Below the pieces are notes generated by a model. That model made no database searches. It was not told the DNA's origin and saw only the letters and a list, made by a program, of their open reading frames with translations. From Crocodylus rhombifer (taxonomy: Eukaryota; Chordata; Crocodylia; Crocodylidae), in the NCBI GenBank assembly GCA_038503035.1, contig JAVSML010019201.1, forward strand, positions 37,403 through 101,402: 64,000 bases of DNA. Reading direction: 5' to 3'. This document shows, one piece after another, positions 1 to 14,400 of the stretch; position 1 is the stretch's first letter; each line of letters opens with the position of its first letter. A program made the translations under genes and the position numbers.

Positions 1-484
1 GGGGCCCTGTGCTGGCCCCTGGCAGTGGGAGGCACAACTTGCCCCCTGCCTGTCTGGCAGCAATGGGGGCAGCGGGCACACAACTGGTCCAAGGCTCCTG
101 AGGGAAAGGCAGCAGAGTGAAGAGCCCTGAGCCTGCATCCAACCTGCACACAAATCAGGGGCAGCACATGCCCCCTGGCTCCCCAGAGGGGTGTACGCAA
201 CACTGGGAAGCCAACCCTTCCTTGCATCCCCCCAGACAAGTCATCCACAGCTCTATCCCACTTACCACCCTGGCCCCAGGTCCTGTCCACTGCCCTGACT
301 ATTCCATGCTGCCTGGCTGCATTCCTAGCCATGTGTGTGTGGAGACGTTGGGCAGAAGGCATATTATATTTATCGGTGAACATTATCAGCTACACCAGCC
401 AGAAAAAGTCAATAGCCAATGATGTTAATTTTCCTCTTATCGGTGCCAATATGATATGCAACTGATATATCAGTGCACCTCTAT
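1..484 (-). repeat. GC-rich block ending in a hAT-like terminus (NPEPPS intron 2)
   Basis: Bases 1-340 are GC-rich and continue past the window edge. At about 340-484 the sequence, read on the minus strand, starts TAGAGGTGCACTGATA and repeats ATCAG/CGATA motifs, which resembles the terminus of a hAT-type DNA transposon. I infer one element whose other end lies outside the window. Between 485 and 1,354 I see only pyrimidine-rich intron sequence. Confidence 0.4.
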
Positions 485-1362
485 AACATACCATTGCTTT
501 TCAACCCTTTCATTTCTCCAGCAACTGAAACACTTTAAGACAATAGAAACCTATTTTATAAACCTGAGAAAGAACTTCCTCAAATCCAAAACCACAGACA
601 CCTTATTTATAACCAAGTTTTAAAGGCACCACTTCATGACATCACTATCACAGCTTTCCCCTGTTAGAAAAAACTGTACAGAGCTTGTTTACTGGCTGGA
701 TGATTTAAGTAGTACTCTTATACATAAGAGTACCAAATGGCTGTTGTTATGACTGACCTACCAAAGAGCTACACCAAAAACTATACACATCAGAAAGATT
801 ACACATGTTCTTGCAGGGTACCTGTTTTTGTTTCGAAGACCATATCATTCACATCTTGGTCATCTCATGCTCTCATTACTTTAATTTCTCTCCACCAACC
901 TCCAAGTCTATGCAAAACATCGCTGAAATCACCTTCTCTCACATGACTTTGTTGCATACACATGTTAATCCTTGAATCTTTTGAAGCAGCTCCCAGTCAA
1001 ACCTTATCAATTCAAATGTCTTCACTCTGTTAAGGCCCCATGTAATCTCAACCCCACCACTTGCTGTTTTATTCCTTCCCAATCCTTATCTCTTACTATT
1101 CCTATTGTCTCCTCCATCTATTTAGTTATGCCTGGAACCCTTTTCTGTGTAAGTGCATCAAATGCCTTCTCTCCCACAAATATATTTCTCCCATGAATAT
1201 TTCTCTCTACTTTGATTCCCACGAATATATTTCTCTCTATTTTGATTCCACTATCGATTCCTCTACCCTTTCTTTAACCGGAGCTGTTGCCTGTATGTTG
1301 TCATTGTGTTGAACCGCAGGCCCTGAAAGTAGAGACTACAGAATCTACAACTCAGTCTAAGA

Positions 1363-2227
1363 CCGGGGTGGGCAAAACACGGCTCGCGGGGTGGACCCAG
1401 CCTGCCAACTGCTTGGATCTGGCCTCCAGAGGGCACCTGCCAATTGACTGGACCCAGGCTGCAGCTGAACCCATAGCGCTCTGCAGGAGCCCTCCAGGAC
1501 AGACAGCATTGTGCCCTTTGCCTGTGCCCACCGGCCCCAGCCAAGGCTGATGCACACAGCTTACCAACTGGGCTGCTCCCAGTGCAGCTGCAGCTGCCCA
1601 GAAGCAGCTCAGCTCTCCTCATCTCCAGCAGGGGCTCCTTCTCCTGCCCCTGCTGAGCAGTTCCAGGTGTGGACAAAGTTTCAGCCAGGTGGCTTTTGCC
1701 CCAGAATGGGGGCCCTGGCTCCAGGTCCCATCCACCCACTCAGCCACCCCCACACATGTCCCCCATGTCCCTCCGCCCCCAGGCAGAGGTATACAGGAAG
1801 CAGATCATGGCTCTGCCCAGGACCCTGGCCCCATGCTGTCCCCACCCCACAATCCATGGAGATCACCTGGGAATCACACAGGCAGGGCATGCAGCTGGGT
1901 AGGCAGGGAACTGCCTCTGGGGCCATGGCCAGAGCTGTGATCCACTCCCTGTAAGCCCCTGCTCACAGAATCCATGCCTGTCACAGGGGCATGTGGGCAG
2001 CAGATCAGCCTCCCCCCCAGGGGGAGACCTACCCCAGGCCCCACACTGTCACTTCTCTCCTCCTGCCCCACAATCCTGGCCTCTCCCACCCTGCTCCTGC
2101 TCCCAAACACTGCACCCTACCTGCCTGTGGCAGGGGGGAGGGGGGTGTTGTGTTGCTGACCTGGCTTGCAACAACTCAACAAAACTCTCTATGTGGCCCC
2201 CAGGGCCCAAATAATTGCCCACGCCCA
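1363..2227. mobile_element. Non-autonomous hAT DNA transposon (NPEPPS intron 2)
   Basis: The left end CCGGGGTGGGCAA and the right end (read inverted) TGGGCGTGGGCAA form 13-bp imperfect terminal inverted repeats of the Charlie type. They are flanked by an 8-bp target-site duplication, GTCTAAGA at 1,355-1,362 and ATCTAAGA at 2,228-2,235 (7 of 8). The interior is GC-rich, CA/CCC-rich and carries no transposase. Open frames inside it are compositional. Confidence 0.75.
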
Positions 2228-2410
2228 ATCTAAGAGCATCCACAACATTATATGCAAAATCTAAGTATGGCAGATAGAAGTAAACCAAGTTCAAGAACTA
2301 CAGTACAAGGTAAACTCTTGATATAGGGGATGTTTACTATGAGTGACAGCACTTACAGTATGAAAAACACTGTGAATGAACACTAATACACCACTTAAAG
2401 AATTTCTTAC

Positions 2411-2495
2411 CTTCATCGCCCTCTGGTGCATAGGAGGCTGTAATAATGTCAATATCAGCACAGTTCATCACAATTTGATTGGTTGCCTGTTTCAC
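2411..2495 (-). CDS. NPEPPS: NPEPPS coding exon 2
   Basis: Eighty-five nucleotides read VKQATNQIVMNCADIDIIT followed by ASYAPEGDE and one base of the next codon. A pyrimidine/TTGCAG acceptor lies at the upstream side and an AAG/GTAAG donor at the downstream side. The next exon would carry phase 1 and lies outside the window. Confidence 0.95.
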
Positions 2496-5400
2496 CTGCA
2501 AAAGAAGTTCCATCAGCAAGTGTCAGGAAAGACTTGAACTAATTCTCCTCTATCATTGTTACTTTTGCATGGTATTCTCTTCTACAACCACATAATCCAA
2601 AAAAACCTTTGCATCATGAGATGTCTGATATCAGAGAAAACAAAGTCACGATGGAGGAAAAAAAAAACACCCAGGGAAGCTAGCAGCTTTCTTTGTTAGC
2701 AATGAGCTACGGTGGCTGACCAGACTGCCTTAAAAGTTTTAAGGAAAGCTTTTCTATCAATTCTTGAATATATACATACTTTGCTTAAAAAACAACCAGC
2801 TACCACAGTGGTAACAAAATTCCTTACCACACTAACGTTTCCCTTGGATGAAACGGTCTATACTCAGAGAAGTCAAAACTAAATATCAACCCACTACAAA
2901 ATGGATAAAAGATTTTGGATGGAAAAAGTTGGCATTATTTAAGAACTTTGTTATAGCTAAACACACAGGAATCATCATACAGGTGTAATGGTTTGATCTG
3001 ACATCCAAACTTCTGGCAGTATCTAGCACCAGATTTTTCAAAGAATTCCCAATTGGACAATTATGAAATAAACTGCCTAATGAATGAAACATCTTCCTTA
3101 TTCCAAGCAATCAGTAATTGGCTTATTCCTTGAGCTGTGAGGCCTTACATCTTTTATTTCTTGGTATGGTTTTTGGCATGTTAACATAGCTGTGGCTTTG
3201 CTTACAAAACCCTGTAACTGCGACTCAGATAATCTACATGACCAGAGCCAAGCAGGCCAGTCTGTCTCTACACAAGCATAACTGGTTCTCCAAGTCCCAA
3301 ATCACTAGGCTTATAATAGAAACAAGTTCCAGATAATGATTAAAAAGAAGAAGGAAAATAAACTGTCTGAATATTGGAATTACCACATCAAAACAGTGAT
3401 CTAGCTAGTCCAGTTGCCTGTCAACCAGGTTAGTTAGTATCTGATGCTTCAGAGAAACATGTATAAATCTCCACAATGGCCTAATGTATAAGACACACCT
3501 TTCTGAGGAAGTTTCTTTGTAAATCGCAGATAGTGACTGGTGCATGCCTTGTAATTCAAGGGAGATTATGTGTTACCATGTGTAATTATCAATATTTTAA
3601 AAATAGTGCAAGTATCTCTATAGATAAATCCTATAGAAAGCTCTTAATTTCAGTCACATAGTGCAGTAATGTGTTACAGAGAATCACATGGTACAATACA
3701 AATATTTAATATGTTTTCAATTTGTTGAATTTGCAAAAAATAAAAAATAAAAACATTACGCAATGTTTTGGGTGATATGGCACACATCATAGTTCCATGG
3801 AATAAGACTAACAAATGAACAGGCAAAATGATACTTGAGCTAGATTTTATATTTCTGGTAAAAATACATTAAGACCTAATCTTCTACACACTGTAGAACT
3901 AAAGTGGCTTACATTTCCACCAATGAGCAGAACCCTAATATGTAGTTTTATCATGATATCAGAAGAGATTTAAAAAATAATAAAACAATAAATTAAAAAA
4001 TATATATATCAAAGGGCACAATCAATCTGAATTTCCAGAAGAAAATTAAGTATAATAAAAGTTTGAGAGATACTGTATTTACTCCAATACGAGACGAGGA
4101 TTTTTTCCTTACAATCAGCATGGGGGGAAAAGCCCCTTGCCTTATAATCGCATACAAGGAAAAGTCATTAAGTACATTGTTTATCATCAAACTGCTGCAA
4201 AAAGCAGCATGTGCTCAGTAATAGAAACTACCTAGGAAGTTGATTAAATACAACCATCACTGAGTATGATTATAAAACTCATGTCATAAGAACCTTTTAT
4301 TTCTGCCCTTAAAAAACAATAAAACAAAAACCCAGGCAGGTATTCCCTCCAAAATGAACTGGAACCAGATGTGGAAGTACAATACTAGGCCAGCACCTGG
4401 ATGGCAGAGCCAGCCCTAATGCCCTCCGGTTGGTGCCAAAAACAGCTGCATTTGATCTTAGCCAAAAAACCCAAGATGCTGATGGAAACCTATTACAATG
4501 ATGCAGTTAGTATAGTCCATCTGAATGTTAGTGGACACAGTCCCCCTCAGTTCTGACTCTTTTTCCAAGTCATGGCAAGCCACTACACTGAATACATTTT
4601 CACTTCCTCTTCAGTCCCACAACTGACCTCCATCTTTCTTTCCCATTTCTAAGATTCTTGTTTCTTCACTGGTCTTAAATGTCTGGTAAATATCACCAAC
4701 CAAACCGGGCCCCAAATAGTTCATCCAGAATCCATCTGTTGCCCCCTTCTCTTAACTTGGCACATATGATTAGTGAAGTCCCACCCTTCATGAGATGGAA
4801 CTGGATCAGACTGCCCTGTGCTTCTTCTACATATACATTTTTGGAGGATCCCAGGACTCGTGACAAGAACACACAGTTCGTCATGAATAGGGGGATAATT
4901 AGCACGTGGCCTCTGTGGTAGGGGTATCTAGAATACACACACATACTAAGCAGTGCTGAGCTGTAGGGCCACCATGGCCTCAAACACTGTTGTCTCTGTT
5001 GGGGACCAGCCCAATAAAAATAACAGATCATGAGCCTTTTGACTTTGGACTAATGTGTAGTTTGTACTATTTATAGTAGGGTCTGACAGTAAAGAGCAGG
5101 GAGGTGGAGAGGGCAAGGGGGCTACCTGACCCCATAGATTTGTTTTCCCTGGAATAGCAGCAGGAAGGGGGCAAATTCAAGGAAAATTTCCAAAAATTAG
5201 ATTCTGTAACTGGAAAATGTTTACAAATTTCTACATTTTCCATATATAGAATCTAATTATTGGTGGGCTTGTCTTATATTCAGGGTCACCTTAGATTCAA
5301 GTAAATATGATAATAAGATGGAAGACTTTTAGAGTCTTCCAACTTACGTAGTTAAGATTTTAGTAGAGGCATTATACATGTAAATTGCTAAACTCCATAA

Positions 5401-8400
5401 AGTCTGAAGTTGACACAGCTTGGGCCTTAAAAGATCTCAACTGCCCTGACCCAAGAACTGTTTCCATTATAGTACAGTACTTGCAAGAGGCAAGTTTAGG
5501 TTTGAGTGGAGACAACTTCATAGCCACAAATGTTTGTAAGGATGCACTTTTTCCCCAGACTTCCCTTGTTTCCTGCAAACACAAACCCATTTTACAGAAG
5601 GGTGCAAAGAACTGGACACTCAAAGGAATCAGGTTAATTGTTAACAGGCAAAACATTTACCTTGCACCAACTCCAAAAAGAATGGGCAATATTACAAAAT
5701 TAATATAAATATTCTTCAAGTACTATATAAAGAGCACTCGCAATGCTATAATTGTATAGTTCATTTAAAAAAAAAACAAAAAAAAAACACAACTTAATTC
5801 TGCAAAGCAAATTCACAGCCCAGGAGCCTTCTCACAAGCTATTACAAATAACAATTAATTAAACCTTTAAGGACATAACAGGATAAAAATAATCACCACC
5901 CAAAGCACTTAACATTTGACCATTCCCACCTTACAAGACCCTAAATCTCAGTTTTTACAAGCATTCAGGGCCTTGTGAAGAGTGACACTTTGTAAATAAC
6001 CAAGTCTGAAACACACTGGCCCAACAGATTTGTTTTCAGAAATACAGCTACTCCTCTCAAGGAACCGTTTAGTTTGTTTGAATACAATCGAGTTAGAAGG
6101 CACAGTGTAATCTCAGTGGATGAGGCAGGTTCATTTCCAAGAGTATAAATATATGAAGTGCCATCCCTGATCCACCCAGCCGTACAACATAATAAAGCCA
6201 CCCTTCAAACAAATCAGGCAGAACAAGTGGATTCAGGACAAAAAAAAAGTTGGAGAGGAGATAGGTAATAAATCCTGGACTAACAACGACCACAATAAAG
6301 ACAGTTTTGTAATAAACACAAGATGTTTGAAAGCAGGATAAAATGAATCAAGACTTATAACTGGAGTCAAAGAATAACTTTTACCTTAGGACCCTGCACA
6401 GTCAAGATCTGATACTGTAAGACAACTATATTAGTGGTGTCAACATTTGGATATCTATTACAATGAGCCACAAAAAGATGCCATAAAAGTGGCCATCCTG
6501 GAATATAGCAATAGCCCATCCAAAAATTGCCTCTAAAACTAGTTTAATACCATGGAAAGATGAAACTCCATCCCCATAACTATTTTGTGAGTTTAGCAAA
6601 CCATCCATATGCTCCTTTCCAGAAACGTGAACAATACTAATCCCAGAAAGAGCTCAAAGTTTAAAGGCATGTCTCTACCACCCCAGCATGACAACAGGAG
6701 TGCCAAACTGTAATACACAGCAAGGGTGCTCCAAGCCCACTTTCTTCCTAATCAAAAGTAGCCCAGATAACTTACTAGCACTGCCTCTCAGGAAAAATAC
6801 CAGCGTGCAATCAATGTGCACTAAGCCACGTACAGACGTTCCACTTGTGCAAGGAAAAAAACAAACAGAATTGTAAAGATGTTCAAGACATTTCCTGAAA
6901 AAGAGAACTAGCTCCAGGCTGATCCAAAGCAGAACGAGGCAAGGCAGGCTGCAATGGGCACCCAGGCCCCCAAGCCTTGCCCCCACCTTGTCCCCCTGTT
7001 CCAAGCTAATGCACAGCAGTGCAGGACAAGGTGTGCTGTGTGCCCCAGCAGCAATGCTCCTGGAGCCTAGCCACAGCAGCAGGCTGCTCCCTCACTCCCT
7101 GCACTGCTCCAGGTCAGCCCGGAGGACTGTAAGGAGCAGGGGCTATTCTTCTGTAGCCAGAACAGGGAAGGTTCCACCCCCATCCCACCAATTAGCTGAT
7201 GGGTGAAATAGGGGAGGGAGGAGGAAGCAGCCGAATTTCTCAGGGCCAGAACACTTCCCTTTTCAGCAGTTGCCAAGTGCAACTTGACAGCCTGCCCACT
7301 TCCTAGGCAGTGGAGGGCAAGCTGTCAATGAATGGGCTCCCCTAATGCCAGGGTTGACCCATGGAGCAGCCCTCTACTGCCCCAATTAGAGAGCTTGCCT
7401 ATGAAGCTCTCCAGCCATGGAGCTTGAAGCATTATGTACATTCCATCTCCCAGGCTATTTTTCTATTGGTAAAAAATTCTTACTAGTAAAAATGAACATC
7501 TGCTTGCAGCTTAAATCAGCTATATTAGTTCAGTTAACAAGGTAAGATGCACTGCATATCTTAGTATGGTGTTTCCTAGAACCAAAATGGAGCGGCATAA
7601 AATTGTCCTGCATTCCTGAAGAACTTCAATCCTTTCTGACCCTACACTGGTTTTGCCATAAAGTCCCAGCTCTGTTTCCCATACAAAAACTCAGCAAAAG
7701 CATTTCCTTTTCCGTGTTCTGAATGGAAATTTCAGCTATTCTACTGAACTCACACTTGAAGCCAAGCAAAGCAAATTTTTTAATATTATTTATTTTTACC
7801 TCCTACAAATACCAAACAGAAGCTTCTTGGTTTTTCATATAAGGAATCAATTTTCAAAATGGTGTCATTTCTTTTATAGGTACAGACCCAAGTATATGTA
7901 TATCTATAAAATTAGATTTGCATTTGAGAGGAGTTTGTAAATGTCATTCCTAGAAAAGGACATGGAGAGTCAGCTTATGTGAAAGTTTACTCTTCCCTGT
8001 GCAAATTAAACTTGGCAAAAAAAGAAAAGAAAAAAAGGAAAATAAACCTCACTTAGTACTTTTACTGAAGTCATAACTTTGAGGTAATTCTACAGCAGTT
8101 TATAACAAGGTCACTCCTGTGCAAAAATAACCAGATTAACTGAAATTGGAGTAAACTAGATGCAAGCAACATCATTCATAATCGAAGAGGCAAAAGGTTA
8201 ACATGTTTGGCTAATACTTGTACCATCTGACTAGCAAAAATGACAGACTAAAGCAAGCAGTGACTTTGAGGGCAACTATTACATTTCAGATTATGTTGTA
8301 CAGCATGAAACCAGGCAACTCCAACCACCAAGGAAGTATAGCTCAGGAAGTCCTTTGTAGTTTTCATCACAAAATAACCAATAAAGACAGAAGTGCATTT

Positions 8401-11400
8401 ACTAGACATTTACTCTGCCAACCAGAAAATCCCCAACTATATCCATCATCACTAAAAGCAAAACTATGCTATAATTTGTTAAGCAGAGAATTTTAATACT
8501 ATGGCAAGCTTTTACTATGAACATTCAAAGTTTATTTAATATTTAATTGGGACTGTTATCTTGACACATCTGTGTAGAATTTTAGATTGAAAGGTCAACA
8601 AGCAGCTGGATTTTTTTAAATAAATGTTTTCTCTTATTCATCTTCTTGTTTCTCTAACATTCAAATGAAAATTGACAGACAGACAGACAAAAAGATCAGT
8701 TACAAATACCTCATCTGAACCAGTATTCTGAAGGTGAGAAACTAAATGAAGGGAGATATTTTCAAAAATTTCCCAATGCAAGTTAAAGATACTTCAAGCA
8801 TCTCTAAGCTTCTGGTTAAGTGATGAAGCAGAAGAGGAGTAGAGGGAAGGAAACCGTTTCAGGATTTTTGTTCTATTCATCAGAAAGGAAATTCAGAACA
8901 AGGTTATCTTGGGAAGTTTCATGATATCGTAACCAACTCTTCTTGTTTTTAAACTAAGAAGCAAGCTTTTGATGAAATAAAACCTGGGGCATGTACTTTG
9001 GGAAATGTATTCTGCGTACTGTATGTTACTGGTTTTAAACCTCAGGGTTCAAAATTGCTATATGCAGAAAAAATACCTGGTATTTTAGCAAACATGTATA
9101 CAGTCCTCAATTTGCCAAGTATTTTAGTACTATTTTGCTCTCCAGAAAATGTGAAACTGAACTAGTTCAGATTCTACACCATAAGTTTACAGAAATCTTT
9201 TTCTTAGAACTGGAAGATCGTATCAATGAGACACAAGCAGAAGCAGTTGCTTTTATTAATCCTTCTCTAGGCAACCACAGTTTTCATTCATCTACTTCTA
9301 GAAAGGATTATGGTAGTAACCAAGGAGTAAATTTACTAAAGCTAAATAGTACTGTCTTGCTGCATAAAAACCATTTCATATTTCAAACAACATCTGATTT
9401 TATTTTCCTGAAGTATTCTTACATTTTAAAAATGTTAAAATTACACAATCTTCATCAACTTAATCCATATGCAAAATTAATTATTTAAAATATTAGCACT
9501 TGTTTAGCCTGATGAATTATAATGGGACACCGCAATGAGTTCAGTGGTTTTTGTCAGTTCCACAAACAGGCAAAACAAACAGTACCAGTAACTCCTGACT
9601 TTGAAGTATGGAAAGAAATCAAACACTTACCATATTACCTTAAATAACCAAACTCAGACCTAAATTATGTCTTGCAATTGCTAATTGGCATATTGGACTT
9701 AATTACTTTAAAAGTTTAGATAAAAACAACTTTTTCCAGAAAGAGATGGGCAACAAACACTGCACCCATAGAGAGGGCTGTTCAGAATTTTAAACTCAAT
9801 GCCTCACACTCAATCAATTCCTAATCAGCATGCTACAAGATCAGAAGATTGTATATGCTTTCCACTAGTCTAGCAGATACTGCACAAGCAAGTTATAAAA
9901 AAGTAGCAGATGCAGGTTAAACATTGCTATATATATCAGAATATCCGTCAGGCATATAAAAGGGACTGAGAAGGAAGATATTTAAAACATCCCCCCATTT
10001 TATATTGTATAGCCTTTTAGGCAGAAGACACCTATTGTGCAGTCAAGAAGCAATTTTGCTGGTAGTTTATTTACAACAAAACTGAAGTTATAGGGATATT
10101 CTCCAAAGATGATGGCTTTTACTGGGGGTGCCCAATTTTAAATATGAGAGAGTAGAACAAGAATACTGACAGTCTGTCTAAAACTCTGTGCTGTTACACA
10201 CTGAGCTGGACAGGTAATTGTTCAGAAGCATTATAGCATTAAGAACTTTAGTATATAAGCTTCAAACAAAAGCTGGAGGTTAGGAGTCAGCTGATTATTT
10301 TTGATAGCTAGCTCATGTTTGTCTTTTCAATGGAATACTGCTGAAGAACTGAATGTTAGCATATCCCTGCTTTGTTCTCAGCCCAGAGTTAAGCCTTTTG
10401 GGAGTCAGAAACAAAATAGACTTCAATTGCCCTAGACACTGAGTAATGACTGTACTGAGCTAACACCTCAATCCTTAGAAATAGGGTTACAATAGTTAAA
10501 TATCCAGCTTGCAAAGTCTCCTGTCTGAAGGATCACGCTCTTTCTGAATATTTAATTATTCTTATACAAAATAGTCCACAAGAAGATATTTACTACAATT
10601 TAGACTTTGGAGAGGCAGAGTGATTAACAGATGAAATATGGAACTAGAAATCAGACACCTAAGCAGACAGAAAATACATCAGTATCCTGTGACTTTAAAT
10701 TTAAACTCTATCCAAAGATAGATCATAATATTGTAGTTTTTTTGATAAGAGAAAAAAAATAAGCAAATCTATATGAGAGCTAAGTTCTCTCACACATGAA
10801 AACTAAGTGAAGTGCCAAAAAAAACTACAGATAAGTTTTCTTTCATTTTCAAGCCTTTCTTTGAAGCAAATCATGTTATTTCAATCTCATCTATTGAATC
10901 AAAAAGTAGTTCTGTCTTCTGATGCTTATATAATGGGACCTAAACAAGTATAACATTGTGTCACAAATGTGAAATGTCTCATTAATCTGTTCACAGGTTT
11001 GAAAGTCTGTAATGGTATTTTGTCCCTAAATCAGAATTATGGAATGGGCATTTAGCACTGATCCGGGCATCAAATGCTCAGACCAGAAGTATCACCAACA
11101 AAAACTGTATGCAAGAGGCCACCAAAGCCTGATTTCTGCTACAAAAAAAAAAAAAAAACTTCCCCCAATGAAATGACAACTTTTAAACTGACACTTAAAA
11201 GTTATCTAACAATACTATAGTTTTCATTGTTAAAGTCACTCACTACTGAGGAAACCAAACTGAAAAAAAAAAGACACTTGTGACTAATACAACAGCAAAC
11301 ATGTTTATAAGCCAAGGTTAATTCAGTGATTCATTCAGATGTTAATATTATAATATTCACGCACCAGGTCAGGAAAGGTTCCTCTTTAACCCCTCAGCTG

Positions 11401-14400
11401 GATGACTGCCTACATAACCACTGCCAGTACAAGCTTCCTTGATCATGGATCAATGTTAAGCCTTCAGGTTTAACTCTCACTTCATGCCCAGAAAATCTGG
11501 GGAACTTAAGGTCCATAAAATAAGTCTCCATCTGCTTTAACTTGGTGGCTACACAATGATCTAGGATTTCAAGAAAAAACAATTGTTGTATCTGCCAACT
11601 ATGTATACATTTTTTTTCTTAACCCCTCTAAAGCACCCCACTTGGGTCTATTTCCATAAACGAAAGAAAGCAAGCTCTCTCAGTGGAGTTTTAGCCACAA
11701 AGTATACCGGCTAAAGAAGTCATTAACTAAATAGCAGAATACTCATTATTTTCTTCAACACTGAAAAATCCACCAAGTGAGCAAGATGCAATTACTCCAG
11801 TACTCTGTTATTGAAGGAACTTAGCCATTTACATACTAAAGATGCTAAAACATTGAACCCAAGCCTGATATTTAGTTACATTTAGATCTATACTTGCTTT
11901 ATTAGCATTCCTGGGTATTCAAAATGCATTACTACTTATTCTCTTCTATCAACTCAGAACCAGGTCTAACTATATCTACCTTTCTTTTCACACCATAATT
12001 AGACATGAGCCTTACACTTATGTTCCTTTATAAATCCTTAAAAAATGTATTGTAGCAAAAATGGTCAGTAATCAGACAGACCAGAAAATCATTAGCGTGT
12101 CCCGTTTACTTTTTTGAAAGTTTTTATTGTTAGATTGGGATGAAAAATAGCAAATATCACCACACTATTAACTAAATAACTCATATCCTTGACTAAAGCA
12201 TCTGTTAAACCGTTTTATTAGTTAAATTAGCTATAAACTGTTCTCCCTGAAAATAACCTAGCGAACAACATATTTTTGAGCAGGAGTTAAAAAAAAAAAT
12301 CTGAACAATGCAAACAGAGTTCTCTTCCAAAGGCAAATCATCTCTACACTGTAAACTTTGGTGGCCAGCTCCTAAATCAAAGCACTCAGGTCAGCCTAAC
12401 CCAGGTAAGAGAGACACCACCACTGCAAAGCAATACCCACATTAATGGCCTTTGCCATTTCTACACTCTCCTGTATGTGTCTGGAGGATACATCCCATAA
12501 TTCTCTGGACTGAGCCATCTAATGTTTCTTTCCAATCCAGCTATGTCAGAACTAACTTAGTGCACTTCAGGCCAGTTCTCCAGTGGTTTAGGCTGCATTA
12601 TCACTGCAAACTAGGTGCGTTTCAGTGCCACTTAAAGCACAGACAGGATTCTAACCTAGATTCTCATTCAGATAAGCCAGGCAAGGCTTAGTACACTTAA
12701 ATCAGGCAAAATGTATGCGGGAACAGTAAAGAGTCTGAACTGAAACAGCTTAACTACACTGAAGACGTAAATGTAGTTATACTTCAAATCAAACACATGA
12801 AATTTGTCTCCACCACATTTATTTTTCATCTTCTACTTTTACAGTTTCTTCTTAGAAATTCACGAAGAATTGTATTTCTGTATTCTTTTTAGGTGGTTGT
12901 GAACATACCATGCATGCTGTGACTTGATTCAAGTTTTTAACATCTATGAAGCTCACTGATCCTTGCAAATTCTTTATTTCTATCTTTGTAAATAAAGCAA
13001 AATTATGAATGGCTTGGTAAGATCTGCAGCACTGCAAATGCACGGATCAATGTTCTGGGAACATACCATACCCTTAGGAGCAAATCAAAAGCATATAAGG
13101 CCACTAACCCACGTACAACCTCTGCTGAGGATCCTCCACAATTCTGAAGCGGGTACTGGACTTGAACCAGGACCAACAGCACCAACAGCCATATCAATTG
13201 AACTACTGGAGAAGCAGCAAATCAAGAATTAGAATTTCAGTATTTCTTCCATGACACAAAGTTACTCATCACTGGTCATCTTCCTCCAGTTCTGCCAAGT
13301 CACAAGATTCACTATCACTCATAACCTTTTGCCCTCCCCCAACCTAGACACACTGGGAACTTTTCTGGTTAAAAAAGTCTTCAACCCTTACATTTCAGAC
13401 CTAACAATTTCATTACTCAAGTTGTATGAAGTTTTAAGACAGGTTTTTATTCCCTCTTTTGGCAAAGTATTTTGCTTTGCAGCTATTTCAAAGTATGCGT
13501 CATCTCTCTCAAATATTTGGAATGCTTCATTCATTCAGATTGCCCCAGTTTAGGAAAAAGCCCTAGCAAGGGCAAATTTGTAGTTAATTCCAATAAAATT
13601 CACAAGGAAAAAAAAAAACTCATAATACAGCAAAGGCTCTGCCTTCCTGAAAACACAAGCAATTTGCTGTTTTAGGAGAAGAATATACACTTCTACCAGT
13701 TGGCTAGCCTGGCATGTCACAAAAGCCTCTACCTCTTAATGACGGTCCCCTTCCCATGCTGGTATGAAAGATAAAGAAGAGAGTTTTTTCATTTTGTGCT
13801 GTGATTTCCAAAGAAAATCCTAACACATTTACTCCCCCATGCCCACCCACCATCTCAACACTTACAGACCCCCTCCCTCCCACAAACACCCTTTGGGATA
13901 GAAGTGGACACAGTGCCAGCCACAAGCTATAGGGGCAAGCTATGAAGGCTGCAGGGGGGCAGGATTTGGAGGGGATGTGTGAACAGTGTGGGGGTGCTCA
14001 TGGGGGGTGTATGCAGATGCATGGAGATGGGGTGTGTGCATCTGTCTGCATGTGCGAACGGGAGGTGGGGTGTGTGTGTGCACGTGGGTAGACAGGGAAG
14101 GGCATCAGGTGTGAACATGGACCTGCGCACATGTGTACATGCAGGGGGATAATGCAGGCACACATCTGTGCATGTGGATGGACGAGGACGGGCCTGCAGA
14201 GTGTGCAGATAGGGGTCAAAATGAGGTATCGATTTATAAATGTCATAAGTGCCATTCGTCGTAACTCAAATGTTGTAAAGTCAAGGACTGCCTGTAATTC
14301 TCAGTTGGGTGCTTCCAAGGGTACCACAGGGTGCCATGCAACATTAGCACTGATAGGTGTGTAAACATGATCCACAAGGTGTGGACAGGAGATGTGCCTG

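Noticed and set aside
9135..9488. 117-codon open frame within NPEPPS intron 1
   Set aside because: AT-driven composition and no recognisable motif; opposite strand to the host gene without splice sites.
13158..13205. Possible functional tRNA gene (good A and B boxes)
   Set aside because: No acceptor stem, anticodon arm or terminator T-run can be drawn; treated as a SINE.
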